From: Candidatus Bruticola papionis
Lineage (GTDB): Bacteria > Vulcanimicrobiota > Xenobia > Xenobiales > Xenobiaceae
Direction: 5' to 3'
NCBI GenBank assembly: GCA_002407045.1
Contig: DHKB01000011.1
Location: forward strand, 52,001 to 116,000
Length of the DNA stretch: 64,000 nt
The notes beneath the pieces are model-generated. The model was not told where the DNA came from. It saw only the letters and a program-made list of their open reading frames with translations, and made no database searches. The position numbers and the translations under genes are program-made. Below, piece by piece: positions 47,127 to 56,136 of this stretch (positions are counted from its first letter, which is position 1; every line of letters starts with the position of its first letter).

Positions 47127-47390
47127 CTAAAACTCTTCCTGCTCTTCGGCGCGACTTTTAAGGTAGTCTATAGTAAAAGCTATAACAAAGCCTAATACGC
47201 CACCAACGCAAAAACCAACAAGCACGGCCAAAAAGCCAATGCTTCCGGCAGCTCCTTCCAATAAATCCGACTCGCTGCTAGGAACCATGAGCCACCATCC
47301 CAAAGCGGCAAAGATAACTCCCCCTACCACTGTAGGCAAGACACAGCCCAACAACCCTGCTCGCTCTAAAAATGTTTCCTTTAATGCCAC
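47127..47390 (-). CDS. Small two-helix membrane protein
   Basis: About 87 residues with two hydrophobic helices (AGLLGCVLPTVVGGVIFAAL and GFLAVLVGFCVGGVLGFVIA) separated by a short polar loop, and an acidic C-terminus. I place the start at a GTG at 47390 with GGAG nine bases upstream; the open frame continues five codons further to a TTG. No family is recognised. It sits alone upstream of gyrB. Confidence 0.5.
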   Translation of the reverse strand: MALKETFLERAGLLGCVLPTVVGGVIFAALGWWLMVPSSESDLLEGAAGSIGFLAVLVGFCVGGVLGFVIAFTIDYLKSRAEEQEEF

Positions 47391-47550
47391 TTCGCTCCAC
47401 TCCAATCCTGACAGACAACCTGAGTCGCAGTTTTTGCCGGTTTAGCTTAGCAAAACTTTTGAAAATGCCCAAAATTCGCAGAAATAATTAACTTTAGGGG
47501 ATTCTTTTTTAGGCGTTTTTATCCTGCTGTTTTCCTTTTTTCACCTTAAT

Positions 47551-48801
47551 TTAAGCTCTATACTCTGTAGAAAAATGACCTGTTTTAGGTAGTGATAAAG
47601 AGTCGTAGATACTCTGATATGTAGCCAAAACTGTCTTTTCAGAAAAATTGCTTTCCACAAATTGAGAAGCTGCCAAACCTATTTCTTTAGCCTTTTTTCT
47701 ATCTTTCCAAAGTTCATACATATATTGAGCAAATTGATCTACTTTACCGCTATCGACGCCTAAATTTTCTTCTGGAGGTAAAGCTTCGTCTACTCCACTG
47801 GCTTTTACGGCTATAACTGGCAAACCAGCCGCTTCTGCTTCAGCTACTACCAATCCTTGAGTTTCAGTTTCAGAAGCAAATACGAAAGCCAAAGAAGAAG
47901 CATAATAATCTTTAAGTTCTTCCCTTTTTCTCCAACCTAAAAAATGAACTAATAACGACAGATTTTTGCTATTAACTAATCTTTCCAAACTGGCTCTAGC
48001 AGGCCCGTCTCCTATTATAACTAAATGAGGTAGAGCTTCGGCACTTTTTTCTCTCAGTTGACCTTCAGTTTTAAGCTTATCATTAAGCGCGGAAAAAGCC
48101 TTAATAATAAAATCTATAGACTTTTCATAAGCTACTCTGCCTACATAAAGAAAAGGTTTATCAGACAAATTTAATTCTTTTTGAAGTTTGTCACACTTTC
48201 CATTTCTAAAAGAGTCCAAATGTAAGCCGCTGGGGATAACTTTAAATGGAGCTTGGCACCCTTGTTCTAAAAGACGTTGACTTACTTTGCGACTAGGAGC
48301 CACTACTAAGAAGCTATTATTCCAAAAAAGTCTCATCCAAGCCAGAATAAGTTTTTTGCTTAAAGAGCTCGGAAAAGGAAAATAAGTTAGATACTCTTCA
48401 AAAAGCGTGTGGTGAGTAAACATGTAAGGAACTTTAAATAACTTAGAATAAATAAGTCCCATTAAGCCTACAGTTCCCGGAGTATGAATATGTATAAGAT
48501 CAGGAGCAAAATTTTTAATTTCAGACCAAATTCGCCAAGGCCAAGGGAAACCTATACGATTATCCTTAAGTTGCGGCATTACCACAGAAGAAAGGTAAAG
48601 AAATTTTATATTTTCTTGGCTTGAATTTTCCTCATTCAAATCATTCTTTGTAGAACAGCTACTTAATTTAACTGGAACTGAGGGAGCGATTACCAATATT
48701 TTATGGTCCATTTTGGCCAAACCAAAGACCAAACTTTTAATAGAAGAGCAAACTCCATTAATAGTAGGGAAATAACAGTCGGTAAATTGAACTATTTTCA
48801 T
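47551..48801 (-). CDS. GT4-family glycosyltransferase
   Basis: A 416-residue GT-B glycosyltransferase. The start MKIVQFTDCYFPTINGV, HIHTPGTVGLMG and HHTLFEEYLTYFP resemble glycolipid synthases such as monoglucosyl- or mannosyl-diacylglycerol synthases. The C-terminal half has FLYVGRVAYEKSIDFIIKAF and the nucleotide-binding SETETQGLVVAEAEAAGLP EX7E motif. It probably acts at the inner membrane face using a nucleotide sugar, with a lipid or polysaccharide acceptor that cannot be determined. It follows recF by 11 bp with AGGGG upstream, so it is in the recF transcript. Confidence 0.85.
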   Translation of the reverse strand: MKIVQFTDCYFPTINGVCSSIKSLVFGLAKMDHKILVIAPSVPVKLSSCSTKNDLNEENSSQENIKFLYLSSVVMPQLKDNRIGFPWPWRIWSEIKNFAPDLIHIHTPGTVGLMGLIYSKLFKVPYMFTHHTLFEEYLTYFPFPSSLSKKLILAWMRLFWNNSFLVVAPSRKVSQRLLEQGCQAPFKVIPSGLHLDSFRNGKCDKLQKELNLSDKPFLYVGRVAYEKSIDFIIKAFSALNDKLKTEGQLREKSAEALPHLVIIGDGPARASLERLVNSKNLSLLVHFLGWRKREELKDYYASSLAFVFASETETQGLVVAEAEAAGLPVIAVKASGVDEALPPEENLGVDSGKVDQFAQYMYELWKDRKKAKEIGLAASQFVESNFSEKTVLATYQSIYDSLSLPKTGHFSTEYRA

Positions 48802-48812
48802 AAATATACCCC

Positions 48813-50081
48813 TCAGACAATAGGCGTTATTGTGCCAGACTCTACATTGAAATAATTAACTTCCCGAATATTTTGAAAAGCTGCAGAAAAATCAGCTGAC
48901 ACTGCAGCAGTAAGAAATATTTGCCCCAAATTTCCCAAATAATTGAGCAAAATTTCTTGTCTATTCTTATCTAACTCAGAAAAACAATCATCTAAAAGAA
49001 CTATCGATTCTTCATGTCTAACTAAGCTCATTATTTTAGCTTCAGCCAAACGTAAAGCTAAAGCTACACTGCGATGTTGCCCTTGAGAGCCAAACATTTT
49101 TAAGCTGTGCCCCAGAACCTCAATGCCAAAATCATCACGATGGGGGCCAACTTGCGTAGAGCGAAAAGACAATTCACTTCGATTGTTTCTTTGCAAAGAA
49201 GCGGAAAATAGCTCTTCAATTTTATGTAAAAGTTGAGGATCAAGTGTGAGATTCAAATCTATTTCCCGAATATTTGCCAAATCATTATTTTCTAAAACAG
49301 CCGCTTTTTCAGATAAAACCTGGCTAATTTCAGCTAAATTGGCTTTGCCTAAGCGACTTTGATAAGTCAAATTTAATTTACAACTATTATCAGCAGACAA
49401 AAGAGAGTAAATTCTTCCTACCACTACTTGTAAATAAGCTAAAATTAGCAAACGATAATAAGTTATTTCAGCTCCCAGCTTTTTTAATTGTTCATCCCAA
49501 ACTTGCAAATAAGTGCGATCAGCTTCAGTTAAATAAGCTTCGGAGCCGCTACCTTTAACGCGAATATGTAAAAATTTGTTACGCTGACGCAATACATGAC
49601 GATAATTTATTAAATGGGTGCAATAAGAACCAGATACTTTACACAGCAATACGTCCATTAAGCGACGACGTAAAATAGGGCCCCCCTGAATTAAAGCTAA
49701 ATCGCCAGGAATAAATAAAGTTAGGGGAACTTCGCCTAAAAAATCACTCAGACGTTTGACAACATTGTCATCAATAAGTATGCGTCGCTCTAAAGCTTTA
49801 GAAAGAGGATTATAAGCCCAGCGCACAGTCAAACGTCTTTTTTTACCTTCACTAGTAAAAAAGTCAGCATCAATTTCAGCATGATCGGTTTGCCACTTTA
49901 TTAACTCAGCTTCGCTGCGTACTCTGAAACTTTTTGCCGAAGCTAAAATATTGAGAGCTTCTAAAAAATTGGTTTTTCCTTGGGCATTTTTGCCAATAAG
50001 CATATTTAGACCCAAGCCCGGCTTAAACTCCAAGATATCATAATTGCGAAAATTCTTTAACTTTATCCGATCTACATACAT
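48813..50081 (-). CDS. recF: DNA replication and repair protein RecF
   Basis: A 422-residue SMC-like ATPase that loads RecA at gapped DNA together with RecO and RecR. Walker A is GKNAQGKT (30-37), the signature motif lies in GSQGQHRSVALALRL, and Walker B is SIVLLDDCFSELD. It is about 50 residues longer than most RecF, the extra length lying in the middle helical arm. Placement near dnaN and gyrB is usual for origin regions, though here dnaN is 5 kb away with several genes between. A GT4 gene follows in the same transcript. Confidence 0.93.
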   Translation of the reverse strand: MYVDRIKLKNFRNYDILEFKPGLGLNMLIGKNAQGKTNFLEALNILASAKSFRVRSEAELIKWQTDHAEIDADFFTSEGKKRRLTVRWAYNPLSKALERRILIDDNVVKRLSDFLGEVPLTLFIPGDLALIQGGPILRRRLMDVLLCKVSGSYCTHLINYRHVLRQRNKFLHIRVKGSGSEAYLTEADRTYLQVWDEQLKKLGAEITYYRLLILAYLQVVVGRIYSLLSADNSCKLNLTYQSRLGKANLAEISQVLSEKAAVLENNDLANIREIDLNLTLDPQLLHKIEELFSASLQRNNRSELSFRSTQVGPHRDDFGIEVLGHSLKMFGSQGQHRSVALALRLAEAKIMSLVRHEESIVLLDDCFSELDKNRQEILLNYLGNLGQIFLTAAVSADFSAAFQNIREVNYFNVESGTITPIV

Positions 50082-50312
50082 AATCTTTGGCTTTCGATTT
50101 TTAAAGACAATCCCTTGCCTTTACGTAAGTTGTCAGTGGCTTTAGTTAATTATTTTGTTACTTAAAACCAAATAAAAATGAGTAAACTGAAAATATTAAA
50201 GGCTTAGAAAAAACAAAACTGCCTATTAACTTACTCAAAGCCTTATTTTATATAAAGGTACAAAACAATTTGCATAAAAAAATTGACGAAATTTCGTAAG
50301 AGGAGAATTATA

Positions 50313-51257
50313 ATGCAGCAAATCAGCGATAAAGAATTTTTCAAATGGTTAGCTGTTAATAACGGGCAAAAAGACAAAATTGCTTTGCTTAGTCTAAGAA
50401 TAGATTGGGCTCACGCAGTAGGCAAAGCCATAGCCATGAACTCTTCGCCTTGCTGCATAAAAAATGAAAATGGCCCTCAAGGAGAGGCTTATCTTTTAGT
50501 AGTATGTGCCAATAGCACTTGGGCTCAAGAACTTCAACTACAGCAATTTTATATAGTCAACAAACTTGGCCATAAATATGGTTTTAAAAAGATACGTACA
50601 TATGTCGGCAAAGTGAACTCGATTTACAAAAAGAAAAAGAAATCTGTATTAAATTATGCTCAAAAAGATTTGATTGTTGATACAGAGGAAGAAAAACAAG
50701 TTGACAAAGCTTCTGAACCTATCAAAAACGAAGAATTAAAAAAATCTTTCCAAACGTTCCTAAAGACCGTTATTTTATCTAAAAGGGCGGCTCTTAAAAA
50801 CGGAGCCAAACTCTGCCCTAAATGCCACATGCCCACATATTCTACAGAACCTTTATGTTTCAATTGTCAAAATGAAGAAAACACCTCTACTAGATCCATA
50901 ACGGTCAGCAATTTAAATAAAGATAGCGCCGCTTCTAAAGAAAGTATAAATTCAGAACTGGAAAAAGCTAAACTTCAACCTTTAATGGACTATCAATATA
51001 TAGATATAAAAAATAGCTTCAACTCTCAAAAACGCGCCGAAATTTGGAAAGAGATAAATAGACTTAGCGAAGGTTCTACCCTACCCGACGATTTAAAAGG
51101 AGCCATAATAGAATTGGCTAGCTCCGTTAGCGGTAAACCTGTCTATAAGTTAACCGACATAGATGTAAAGAAAGCTTTGCATCTGCGTTTAGCCAAGATA
51201 TACTTCGACGATTGTATAATCCATTTTGCTCCGGACAATAGCGAAAAAAAAGAGTGA
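50313..51257 (+). CDS. DciA-like (DUF721) protein with zinc ribbon and C-terminal extension
   Basis: About 314 residues from the ATG at 50313, which has GAGGAG upstream; the frame opens ten codons earlier. Residues 15-110 match DUF721/DciA (RIDWAHAVGKAIA, LLVVCANSTWAQELQLQQ), the replicative helicase loader of bacteria that lack DnaC/DnaI. A four-Cys zinc ribbon (CPKCHMPTYSTEPLCFNC) and a further domain of about 110 residues follow, not found in simple DciA. It lies next to recF, where DUF721 genes are often found, but on the opposite strand to its neighbours and to most of the left arm. Confidence 0.75.
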   Translation: MQQISDKEFFKWLAVNNGQKDKIALLSLRIDWAHAVGKAIAMNSSPCCIKNENGPQGEAYLLVVCANSTWAQELQLQQFYIVNKLGHKYGFKKIRTYVGKVNSIYKKKKKSVLNYAQKDLIVDTEEEKQVDKASEPIKNEELKKSFQTFLKTVILSKRAALKNGAKLCPKCHMPTYSTEPLCFNCQNEENTSTRSITVSNLNKDSAASKESINSELEKAKLQPLMDYQYIDIKNSFNSQKRAEIWKEINRLSEGSTLPDDLKGAIIELASSVSGKPVYKLTDIDVKKALHLRLAKIYFDDCIIHFAPDNSEKKE

Positions 51258-51267
51258 AAATTAAATT

Positions 51268-52485
51268 CTACTGCCCGTTGTCTAATTCATTCCATTGGAA
51301 AGTACGCTTAGATTGCCTTACTGCAGGCCTACTAATAATACCAGGAGTAAAATCAGGTTCACCTGAAGGAGGTTGCTGAGAAATGGGAGCTCTTTCGGCT
51401 TGAGGTCTGGTAGGCAAACCGGGAGCAAAACTAGTACGCTGACCAGCAGGACGAGATCCCGGTGGGTATGGCCTCTCAGAAGAGTAACTCCGGCTTCTGT
51501 TAGGTTGAGGCTGCCGATAAGGCATTTCTGCACTTGTAGGCGTAGGAGTAGAAAAATCACTATTAAAACGCACACCCGCACCGTTCTGTGGCTGAGGTGT
51601 ACTTTCACGCATAATAGTAGTTGATAACGGTTTAAATTCATTCTGTTCGGAAGGAGCCGTTGGAGGTACAATAGGCCTAGGCGTTGGAGGTGCACTTTGA
51701 GCAAGTGAACGACGTCCAGATTGAGGAGTTAAAGGTCTAAATCCTCCTTTAGCAGGAGCTGGTGCAACAGGTTGTTGCGCACGCGAAAGAGCCTTATTAG
51801 TATCGGCTGTTGCACGACCAACAGAAACTTCAGGTTGCAAATATTCAGAAATATCACCTGAGCCGCGACGCGAATATTCAATGCTTTCAGGATCGCCAAC
51901 TACTTCCGACTCTGTATATTCTGGACCTTTGGCAACTTCAAGCTCAGATTTAGCATAATTATCTCCAGCTTGAGCAGCACTTTCTAAAGCAGCTTCATAA
52001 TCGAAAGGATCGATCTTTACTTCCCGCTTTTCACCTATCATAGTAGTAGCGTAATCGGCTTCAGTTATACCTAAGTTTGTTTGCATTTTTTCTTCGGCCC
52101 ATTGACCTAAAAAAGGCAAACGTAAAAAATTTCCTGAGCTGGCTTGCCAAGCTATATAAATAATAACTGAAAACCAAAAGAGAAAAGCAAAAGTAAGTAT
52201 TAAGAAAATAGTTAAGCCTACGAAACCTGAAAAAGTTACAAACGAAGATGGCAAAAGCCAAAGAAGCAGAAAAGTAACTATAGAGACAACTATAGCAGCT
52301 GCTAAAGAAAGAACTCCTAAGGCTAAAGCTTGAAGGGCATGAAAATGAACAAAAGGTTCATGCTTCTTTTCTCCCATTAAAATGATGGGACATATAAAAG
52401 GCCACAGCGGATAAGCTAAGCCCGAAAGCATACGATCGTCTTCTTGATAAGGGGGAAGAATTACAGCCACTTTTCGCCATCTCAC
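51268..52485 (-). CDS. DUF4870-like membrane protein with Pro-rich cytoplasmic tail
   Basis: A 405-residue protein. The first 130 residues hold three hydrophobic helices (GVLSLAAAIVVSIVTFLLLW; FSGFVGLTIFLILTFAFLF; SVIIYIAWQ) and the HFHALQALALG pattern of the Tic20/DUF4870 group. Residues about 190-400 are low complexity, rich in Pro, Ser, Gln and Arg. The start is uncertain: the frame opens at a GTG without a ribosome-binding site, and an ATG at codon 19 (MLSGLAYPLWPF) is an alternative. Function unknown; the tail may anchor partners. Confidence 0.65.
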   Translation of the reverse strand: MRWRKVAVILPPYQEDDRMLSGLAYPLWPFICPIILMGEKKHEPFVHFHALQALALGVLSLAAAIVVSIVTFLLLWLLPSSFVTFSGFVGLTIFLILTFAFLFWFSVIIYIAWQASSGNFLRLPFLGQWAEEKMQTNLGITEADYATTMIGEKREVKIDPFDYEAALESAAQAGDNYAKSELEVAKGPEYTESEVVGDPESIEYSRRGSGDISEYLQPEVSVGRATADTNKALSRAQQPVAPAPAKGGFRPLTPQSGRRSLAQSAPPTPRPIVPPTAPSEQNEFKPLSTTIMRESTPQPQNGAGVRFNSDFSTPTPTSAEMPYRQPQPNRSRSYSSERPYPPGSRPAGQRTSFAPGLPTRPQAERAPISQQPPSGEPDFTPGIISRPAVRQSKRTFQWNELDNGQ

Positions 52486-52567
52486 AAACTACTTTGCGCT
52501 TGCTATTCAAGGATTTTTTCTTATTTACCTTTTACTTTTTTCTTCTGACACATGTCAGACAAATATA

Positions 52568-52604
52568 AAAGCTGATGTCAGTAGCAATTACTGACATCAG
52601 CTTT
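52568..52604 (-). terminator. Perfect 16-bp hairpin after the M23 gene
   Basis: AAAGCTGATGTCAGTA and its exact complement flank a 5-base loop, with a weak T-rich run on the minus strand. It contains the TGTCAG hexamer that is abundant in this locus. Terminator is the likely role. Confidence 0.7.
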
Positions 52605-52626
52605 CCAACATGTTTATAATAAATAC

Positions 52627-53547
52627 CTATAAATAAGGAATAGGATTGACTGGATTGCCATTCTTTAACACTTCATAATGGCAATGAGGTCCAGTAGAAA
52701 CTCCAGTACTCCCTACTAAAGCTACTTTCTGCCCAGCTTGAACATATTGACCATTTTGCACTAACACTTGGGAACAGTGAGCATAAAGAGTTTTCAAACT
52801 ATTTCCGTGATCGACCTCCACAGCATAGCCATAACCTTGCATCCAGCCAGCATAAGTAACCTTTCCTGCCGCTGTAGCTACAATAGGTAAACCACTGGGA
52901 GCTGCTATATCTAAACCTGAATGGAAACGAGAGTAACCGTAAACAGGATGAAAGCGACTGCCAAAATCGGAGGAAATCTCACCACGCACAGGCCACATAG
53001 AAGGAACTGTGCTCATTACCAAAGCTTTTCTTTCAGCTTCTAAAGATTGACGATACTTTTTAGCTGCCGCTTTTAATTTAGTTATGTCAGTATTTCTGTC
53101 TGACACCATGTCAATTAAACTTTTATATTTAAGTTTTAAATCAAGACTGACATGCCTAACTCCAAGGCGAGCTCCGCGCAAGCTCTTTCTAGAGTTGTTT
53201 TTTTTTCCTACGGTTTTATTAATCTTTTTTATAGCATTATCCTGATCTTCTATTTGACTACACAGCTCTTCAAAACGATTTTGAGCTAAAGTAATGATCT
53301 GCTGATTTTCTCTTTCTTTTAAGGCCAAGGCATTGCGATATTGCAAATTGGATTTTTCTAATTCGCTTATGTGACGATTGTAATTATTTACCTTACTTTC
53401 GTACCAGCTATTAATTCCAAAAGCTAAAAAGCCAAACACAAAAAGAAACAGAGAAACAGTCAATAAATTAACTTTGAAATTAACTGAGTGATCTCTAAAA
53501 ATAAACTTTACAACAAAGCCTTTGCTAATACCGCTCTTACCAGCCAT
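52627..53547 (-). CDS. Membrane-anchored M23 (LytM-type) peptidase
   Basis: About 306 residues from the ATG at 53547, chosen because a GGAG lies seven bases upstream; the frame opens ten codons earlier. One N-terminal membrane helix (VNLLTVSLFLFVFGFLAFGI) is followed by a coiled coil (about 50-120). The LytM domain has the zinc ligands in FHSGLDIAAP and GPHCHYEV and the ISSDFGSRFHP signature. It should cleave peptidoglycan cross-links outside the membrane. It is typical of MepM/NlpD-like cell-separation or elongation hydrolases. The zinc ligands are intact, so it is likely active. Several TGTCAG-type motifs lie in and upstream of this gene. Confidence 0.9.
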   Translation of the reverse strand: MAGKSGISKGFVVKFIFRDHSVNFKVNLLTVSLFLFVFGFLAFGINSWYESKVNNYNRHISELEKSNLQYRNALALKERENQQIITLAQNRFEELCSQIEDQDNAIKKINKTVGKKNNSRKSLRGARLGVRHVSLDLKLKYKSLIDMVSDRNTDITKLKAAAKKYRQSLEAERKALVMSTVPSMWPVRGEISSDFGSRFHPVYGYSRFHSGLDIAAPSGLPIVATAAGKVTYAGWMQGYGYAVEVDHGNSLKTLYAHCSQVLVQNGQYVQAGQKVALVGSTGVSTGPHCHYEVLKNGNPVNPIPYL

Positions 53548-53733
53548 ATTGAAACTCCATATATTGAATTCTGACATTACTTATATAATGTCAGACAATA
53601 TTTTCTTTTTACGTCTGACATTATATACCATATATTACTGACATGTCTACAATATATATCAGACAATAAAAAAATATTTGTCAAAAATACTATATTAGAT
53701 GTTTTTTATTGACTTAAGAGCGCTTTAAAAAGA

Positions 53734-53840
53734 TCGAAACCTAGGCTAACCACTTCACATTGGCGAATCTACTTAAGGCTGCTTGCTTCCGCACCTGACC
53801 TGGTTCATAGCTCTCCAATTGAATGGGGCCTAGGTTTCGA
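53734..53840 (-). ncRNA. ffs: Signal recognition particle RNA (4.5S type)
   Basis: A 107-nt gene. The ends TCGAAACCTAGGC and GCCTAGGTTTCGA pair perfectly. The apex contains the diagnostic ACCAGGTCAGGTGCGGAAG, then CAAGCAGCC, with the GGAA tetraloop and Ffh-binding bulge. A T-rich run follows on the minus strand. It is the short bacterial SRP RNA without an Alu domain. It precedes two tRNA-Ser genes on the same strand. Confidence 0.93.
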
Positions 53841-53901
53841 AAAATTAACACAATTCCTCCAACGGACAAGCCATCGAAGGAATTCTGCTAGAAAACTTAT
53901 A

Positions 53902-53996
53902 TGGCGGAGAGAAAGAGATTCGAACTCTTGAAGCGGGTTTAAGCCCGCTTACACGACTTCCAATCGTGCGCTTTCAACCAACTCAGCCATCTCTCC
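53902..53996 (-). tRNA. tRNA-Ser (anticodon GGA)
   Basis: Acceptor GGAGAGA/TCTCTCC, anticodon loop TTGGAAG giving GGA, a long variable arm (GCGGGCTTAAACCCGC) typical of class II tRNAs, and encoded CCA. It lies about 60 bp upstream of the SRP RNA on the same strand. Confidence 0.95.
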
Positions 53997-54124
53997 GTGC
54001 CGTTGTGCGGTAATTTTATAACATATTTTCTAATGTAATGCAAGAGTGTTTTTTAAAAATACTAAAAAATTCTCCAAAAAAAATTGCCTCTTGCTTTCGC
54101 AAGAGGCATCCCTTATTACATTCA

Positions 54125-54220
54125 TGGCGGAGAGAAAGGGATTCGAACCCCCGAGACGAGTTTTCGCTCGCCTGCTCGATTTCGAGTCGAGTGCATTCAA
54201 CCGGACTCTGCCATCTCTCC
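54125..54220 (-). tRNA. tRNA-Ser (anticodon CGA)
   Basis: Acceptor GGAGAGA/TCTCTCC identical to the GGA isoacceptor, anticodon stem CTCGA/TCGAG with loop CTCGAAA giving CGA, a long variable arm, and encoded CCA. The two Ser tRNAs share ends but have different anticodon and variable arms. Confidence 0.95.
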
Positions 54221-54269
54221 AAATTTATAGGCCAGATGATTATTATACAAGAAAAAAGATTTGTCAATG

Positions 54270-54731
54270 CTAGCGAATATTTCTTATCTCTACGGCAAAT
54301 TTCTTTAGCAATTGGCTGCAATCTTCTTGCATAATTCCTCCCCAACACTCCGTTTGCCAGCTCATACCTGGATAATCTAAAAGATTGATAACAGAACCTC
54401 CACATCCTTCTCTTTCATTATAAGCTCCGAAAAAAACTCTACTAAGCTTAGTTTGTAAAATAGTTCCAGAACACATTGGACAAGGTTCTAAAGTAACGTA
54501 AAGATCACAGTTTTCTAAGCGCCAGTCATTGAGAAAATTACATGCTTCTTTAATAGCATTTATTTCAGCGTGAGAAAAAATATCTCTATTTTTTTCGCGC
54601 AAATTATGGCCGCGTCCAATTATATTTCCATCTTTAACAATTACAGCACCTACAGGTATTTCCATTTCATTTTTAGCTAAATAAGCTTCTTCTAAAGCTT
54701 TTTTCATCCAATACTCTGGAGAATTAACCAT
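54270..54731 (-). CDS. tadA: tRNA adenosine(34) deaminase
   Basis: About 153 residues of the cytidine-deaminase fold, converting A34 to inosine in tRNA-Arg(ACG). The zinc site is HAE (SHAEINAI) and PCPMC (LEPCPMCSG). The open frame extends 62 codons upstream through a tRNA-Arg gene, but that part is an artefact. The ATG at 54731 (MVNSPEYWMKKALEEA) fits the family start. The gene lies directly downstream of tRNA-Arg(CCG). Length and motifs are normal. Confidence 0.93.
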   Translation of the reverse strand: MVNSPEYWMKKALEEAYLAKNEMEIPVGAVIVKDGNIIGRGHNLREKNRDIFSHAEINAIKEACNFLNDWRLENCDLYVTLEPCPMCSGTILQTKLSRVFFGAYNEREGCGGSVINLLDYPGMSWQTECWGGIMQEDCSQLLKKFAVEIRNIR

Positions 54732-54772
54732 ATCGTTGTTTACTTTATTGCCTTTGTTGATTTTATCTTCAA

Positions 54773-54814
54773 TAAAAAAAGACCGCTTGCAAATATTCGC
54801 AATTAAGCGGTCTT
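54773..54814 (-). terminator. Terminator of tRNA-Arg
   Basis: AAAGACCGCTT and AAGCGGTCTTT arms followed by a T-run on the minus strand, just after the tRNA. Confidence 0.85.
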
Positions 54815-54817
54815 TCG

Positions 54818-54893
54818 TGGTGCGCCGGATAGGGATCGAACCTACAGCCTTCGGCTCCGGAGACCGACGCTCTATCCATTGAGCTACCAGCGC
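54818..54893 (-). tRNA. tRNA-Arg (anticodon CCG)
   Basis: Acceptor GCGCTGG/CCGGCGC, D-arm GCTCAATGGATAGAGC, anticodon loop CTCCGGA giving CCG, T-arm with GGTTCGATCCC, and encoded CCA. A terminator follows before tadA. Confidence 0.95.
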
Positions 54894-54967
54894 AAAATTT
54901 CCCAAATATTTTAACATTCAAAATTATATAAATCAAGAAGTATGCTTATTTGGGAAAGTTGACTTAA

Positions 54968-56089
54968 CTAGCGAGTACGAACGGGCATACAAATATAAAT
55001 GAAACTCGAATCATCCTCATTTTCTTTGACAGCGATGCTACTCTTGTTGTCTTGAAGCTGAATGACAATTTCTTCATTCTCTAAAACTCTCAAAACATCC
55101 AAAATATAGTTTCCATTAAAAGCAATTTCTAAGGGTTCACCTTGATAGATAGCTCCAATTCTCTCTTCAGCGCTACCTACGCTGTTAGTTTCAGAAGTGA
55201 GCAAAATCGAATCGCTACCGAACGAGAATTTTATAACATCGGGAATATCTTTGTCTTTGGCCATGATCATTACACGTCTGATAGTAGCCATGAAACTTTC
55301 ACGCCCGACTTTACATGTTGATTTAAAAGTTTTAGGAATTACTCTTTCATAATCTGGGAAACTAGTATCCAATAGTTTACAAAAGAAACTCATATTATCT
55401 GAAGCTACAAAGATGTGAGTTTTACTGTAATGGATAGCTAAATTTTGTTCTTTATCCAAGATCTTAGAAAGTTCACTTAAGGGTTTGCCAGGAACAATAA
55501 TTTGCTTTAGTTCGTTATTGGTATTTTCATAAGGAACGGTTAATTTAGATAATCTTTTGCCATCTGTAGAAGCAAAGATTATTTCACTAGGATTAAAAGA
55601 CATAGAGACACCTAACATAGATGGTCTAGTCTCGTTAGAATTGGCTACTGCTATAGTAACTTTATTTATTATAGAGCAAAACTCTTCAGCAGTCATATTA
55701 ATACTGTTGCAATTTTGGGGTTTAATGCTCTTAGGAAATTCTTCGCTGGGTAAAGTCATCACTTTGAAAGTAGAAGATTCATTACTTACAGTTAGTTCTG
55801 AATTTACGTTTGAATCTGTATCTAAGTTGATGAGGCCCTGAGGTAAGCTATTTACTATGTTGGCTATTACTTTAGCTGAGCATGTAGTGCTACCTTCTTC
55901 TCTCAATTCTTCGATAGGTATAATGCAAGTAATTCCTATGTCTAAAGAAGAAGCTGTTAATTTAAGTTTATTGTCATTGGCTTCAAAAAGTATATGGCCA
56001 AGAATAGGTAGAGCTTGTTTGCTTGATATAGCTTTTGATACTTGATCGATTGCATTTTTTAGTAAATTTCTTTCACAACTTATGTGCAT
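54968..56089 (-). CDS. dnaN: DNA polymerase III beta subunit (sliding clamp)
   Basis: A 373-residue clamp. The N-terminal CERNLLKNAIDQVSKAISSK and LPILGHILFEA, and the C-terminal SFIYICMPVRTR, which ends in the typical MPVR(L/T)-like tail, identify it. The three-domain length is normal. The ATG has AAGGAG nine bases upstream. It follows dnaA after 285 bp on the same strand. Its leader holds a (TAG)6 tract. Confidence 0.95.
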   Translation of the reverse strand: MHISCERNLLKNAIDQVSKAISSKQALPILGHILFEANDNKLKLTASSLDIGITCIIPIEELREEGSTTCSAKVIANIVNSLPQGLINLDTDSNVNSELTVSNESSTFKVMTLPSEEFPKSIKPQNCNSINMTAEEFCSIINKVTIAVANSNETRPSMLGVSMSFNPSEIIFASTDGKRLSKLTVPYENTNNELKQIIVPGKPLSELSKILDKEQNLAIHYSKTHIFVASDNMSFFCKLLDTSFPDYERVIPKTFKSTCKVGRESFMATIRRVMIMAKDKDIPDVIKFSFGSDSILLTSETNSVGSAEERIGAIYQGEPLEIAFNGNYILDVLRVLENEEIVIQLQDNKSSIAVKENEDDSSFIYICMPVRTR

Positions 56090-56118
56090 TTTTCTTATCT
56101 CCTTAAATATTTTAAAAT

Positions 56119-56136
56119 TAGTAGTAGTAGTAGTAG
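56119..56136. repeat. (TAG)6 trinucleotide tract in the dnaN leader
   Basis: Six perfect TAG units (CTA on the transcribed-sense strand) lie 30-47 bp upstream of the dnaN start, in an otherwise AT-rich gap. Confidence 0.9.

Noticed and set aside
50660..50863. Minus-strand frame opposite the DciA-like gene
   Set aside because: It is a shadow of a well-supported plus-strand gene.
54016..54405. Open frames across the tRNA-Ser region on both strands (for example with ERDSNPRDEF)
   Set aside because: They are translations of tRNA-Ser(CGA) and flanking sequence, a common annotation artefact.
54732..54917. Upstream extension of the tadA reading frame (contains LVAQWIERRSPEPKAVGSIP)
   Set aside because: This part is a translation of the tRNA-Arg gene and its terminator; tadA starts at the ATG at 54731.
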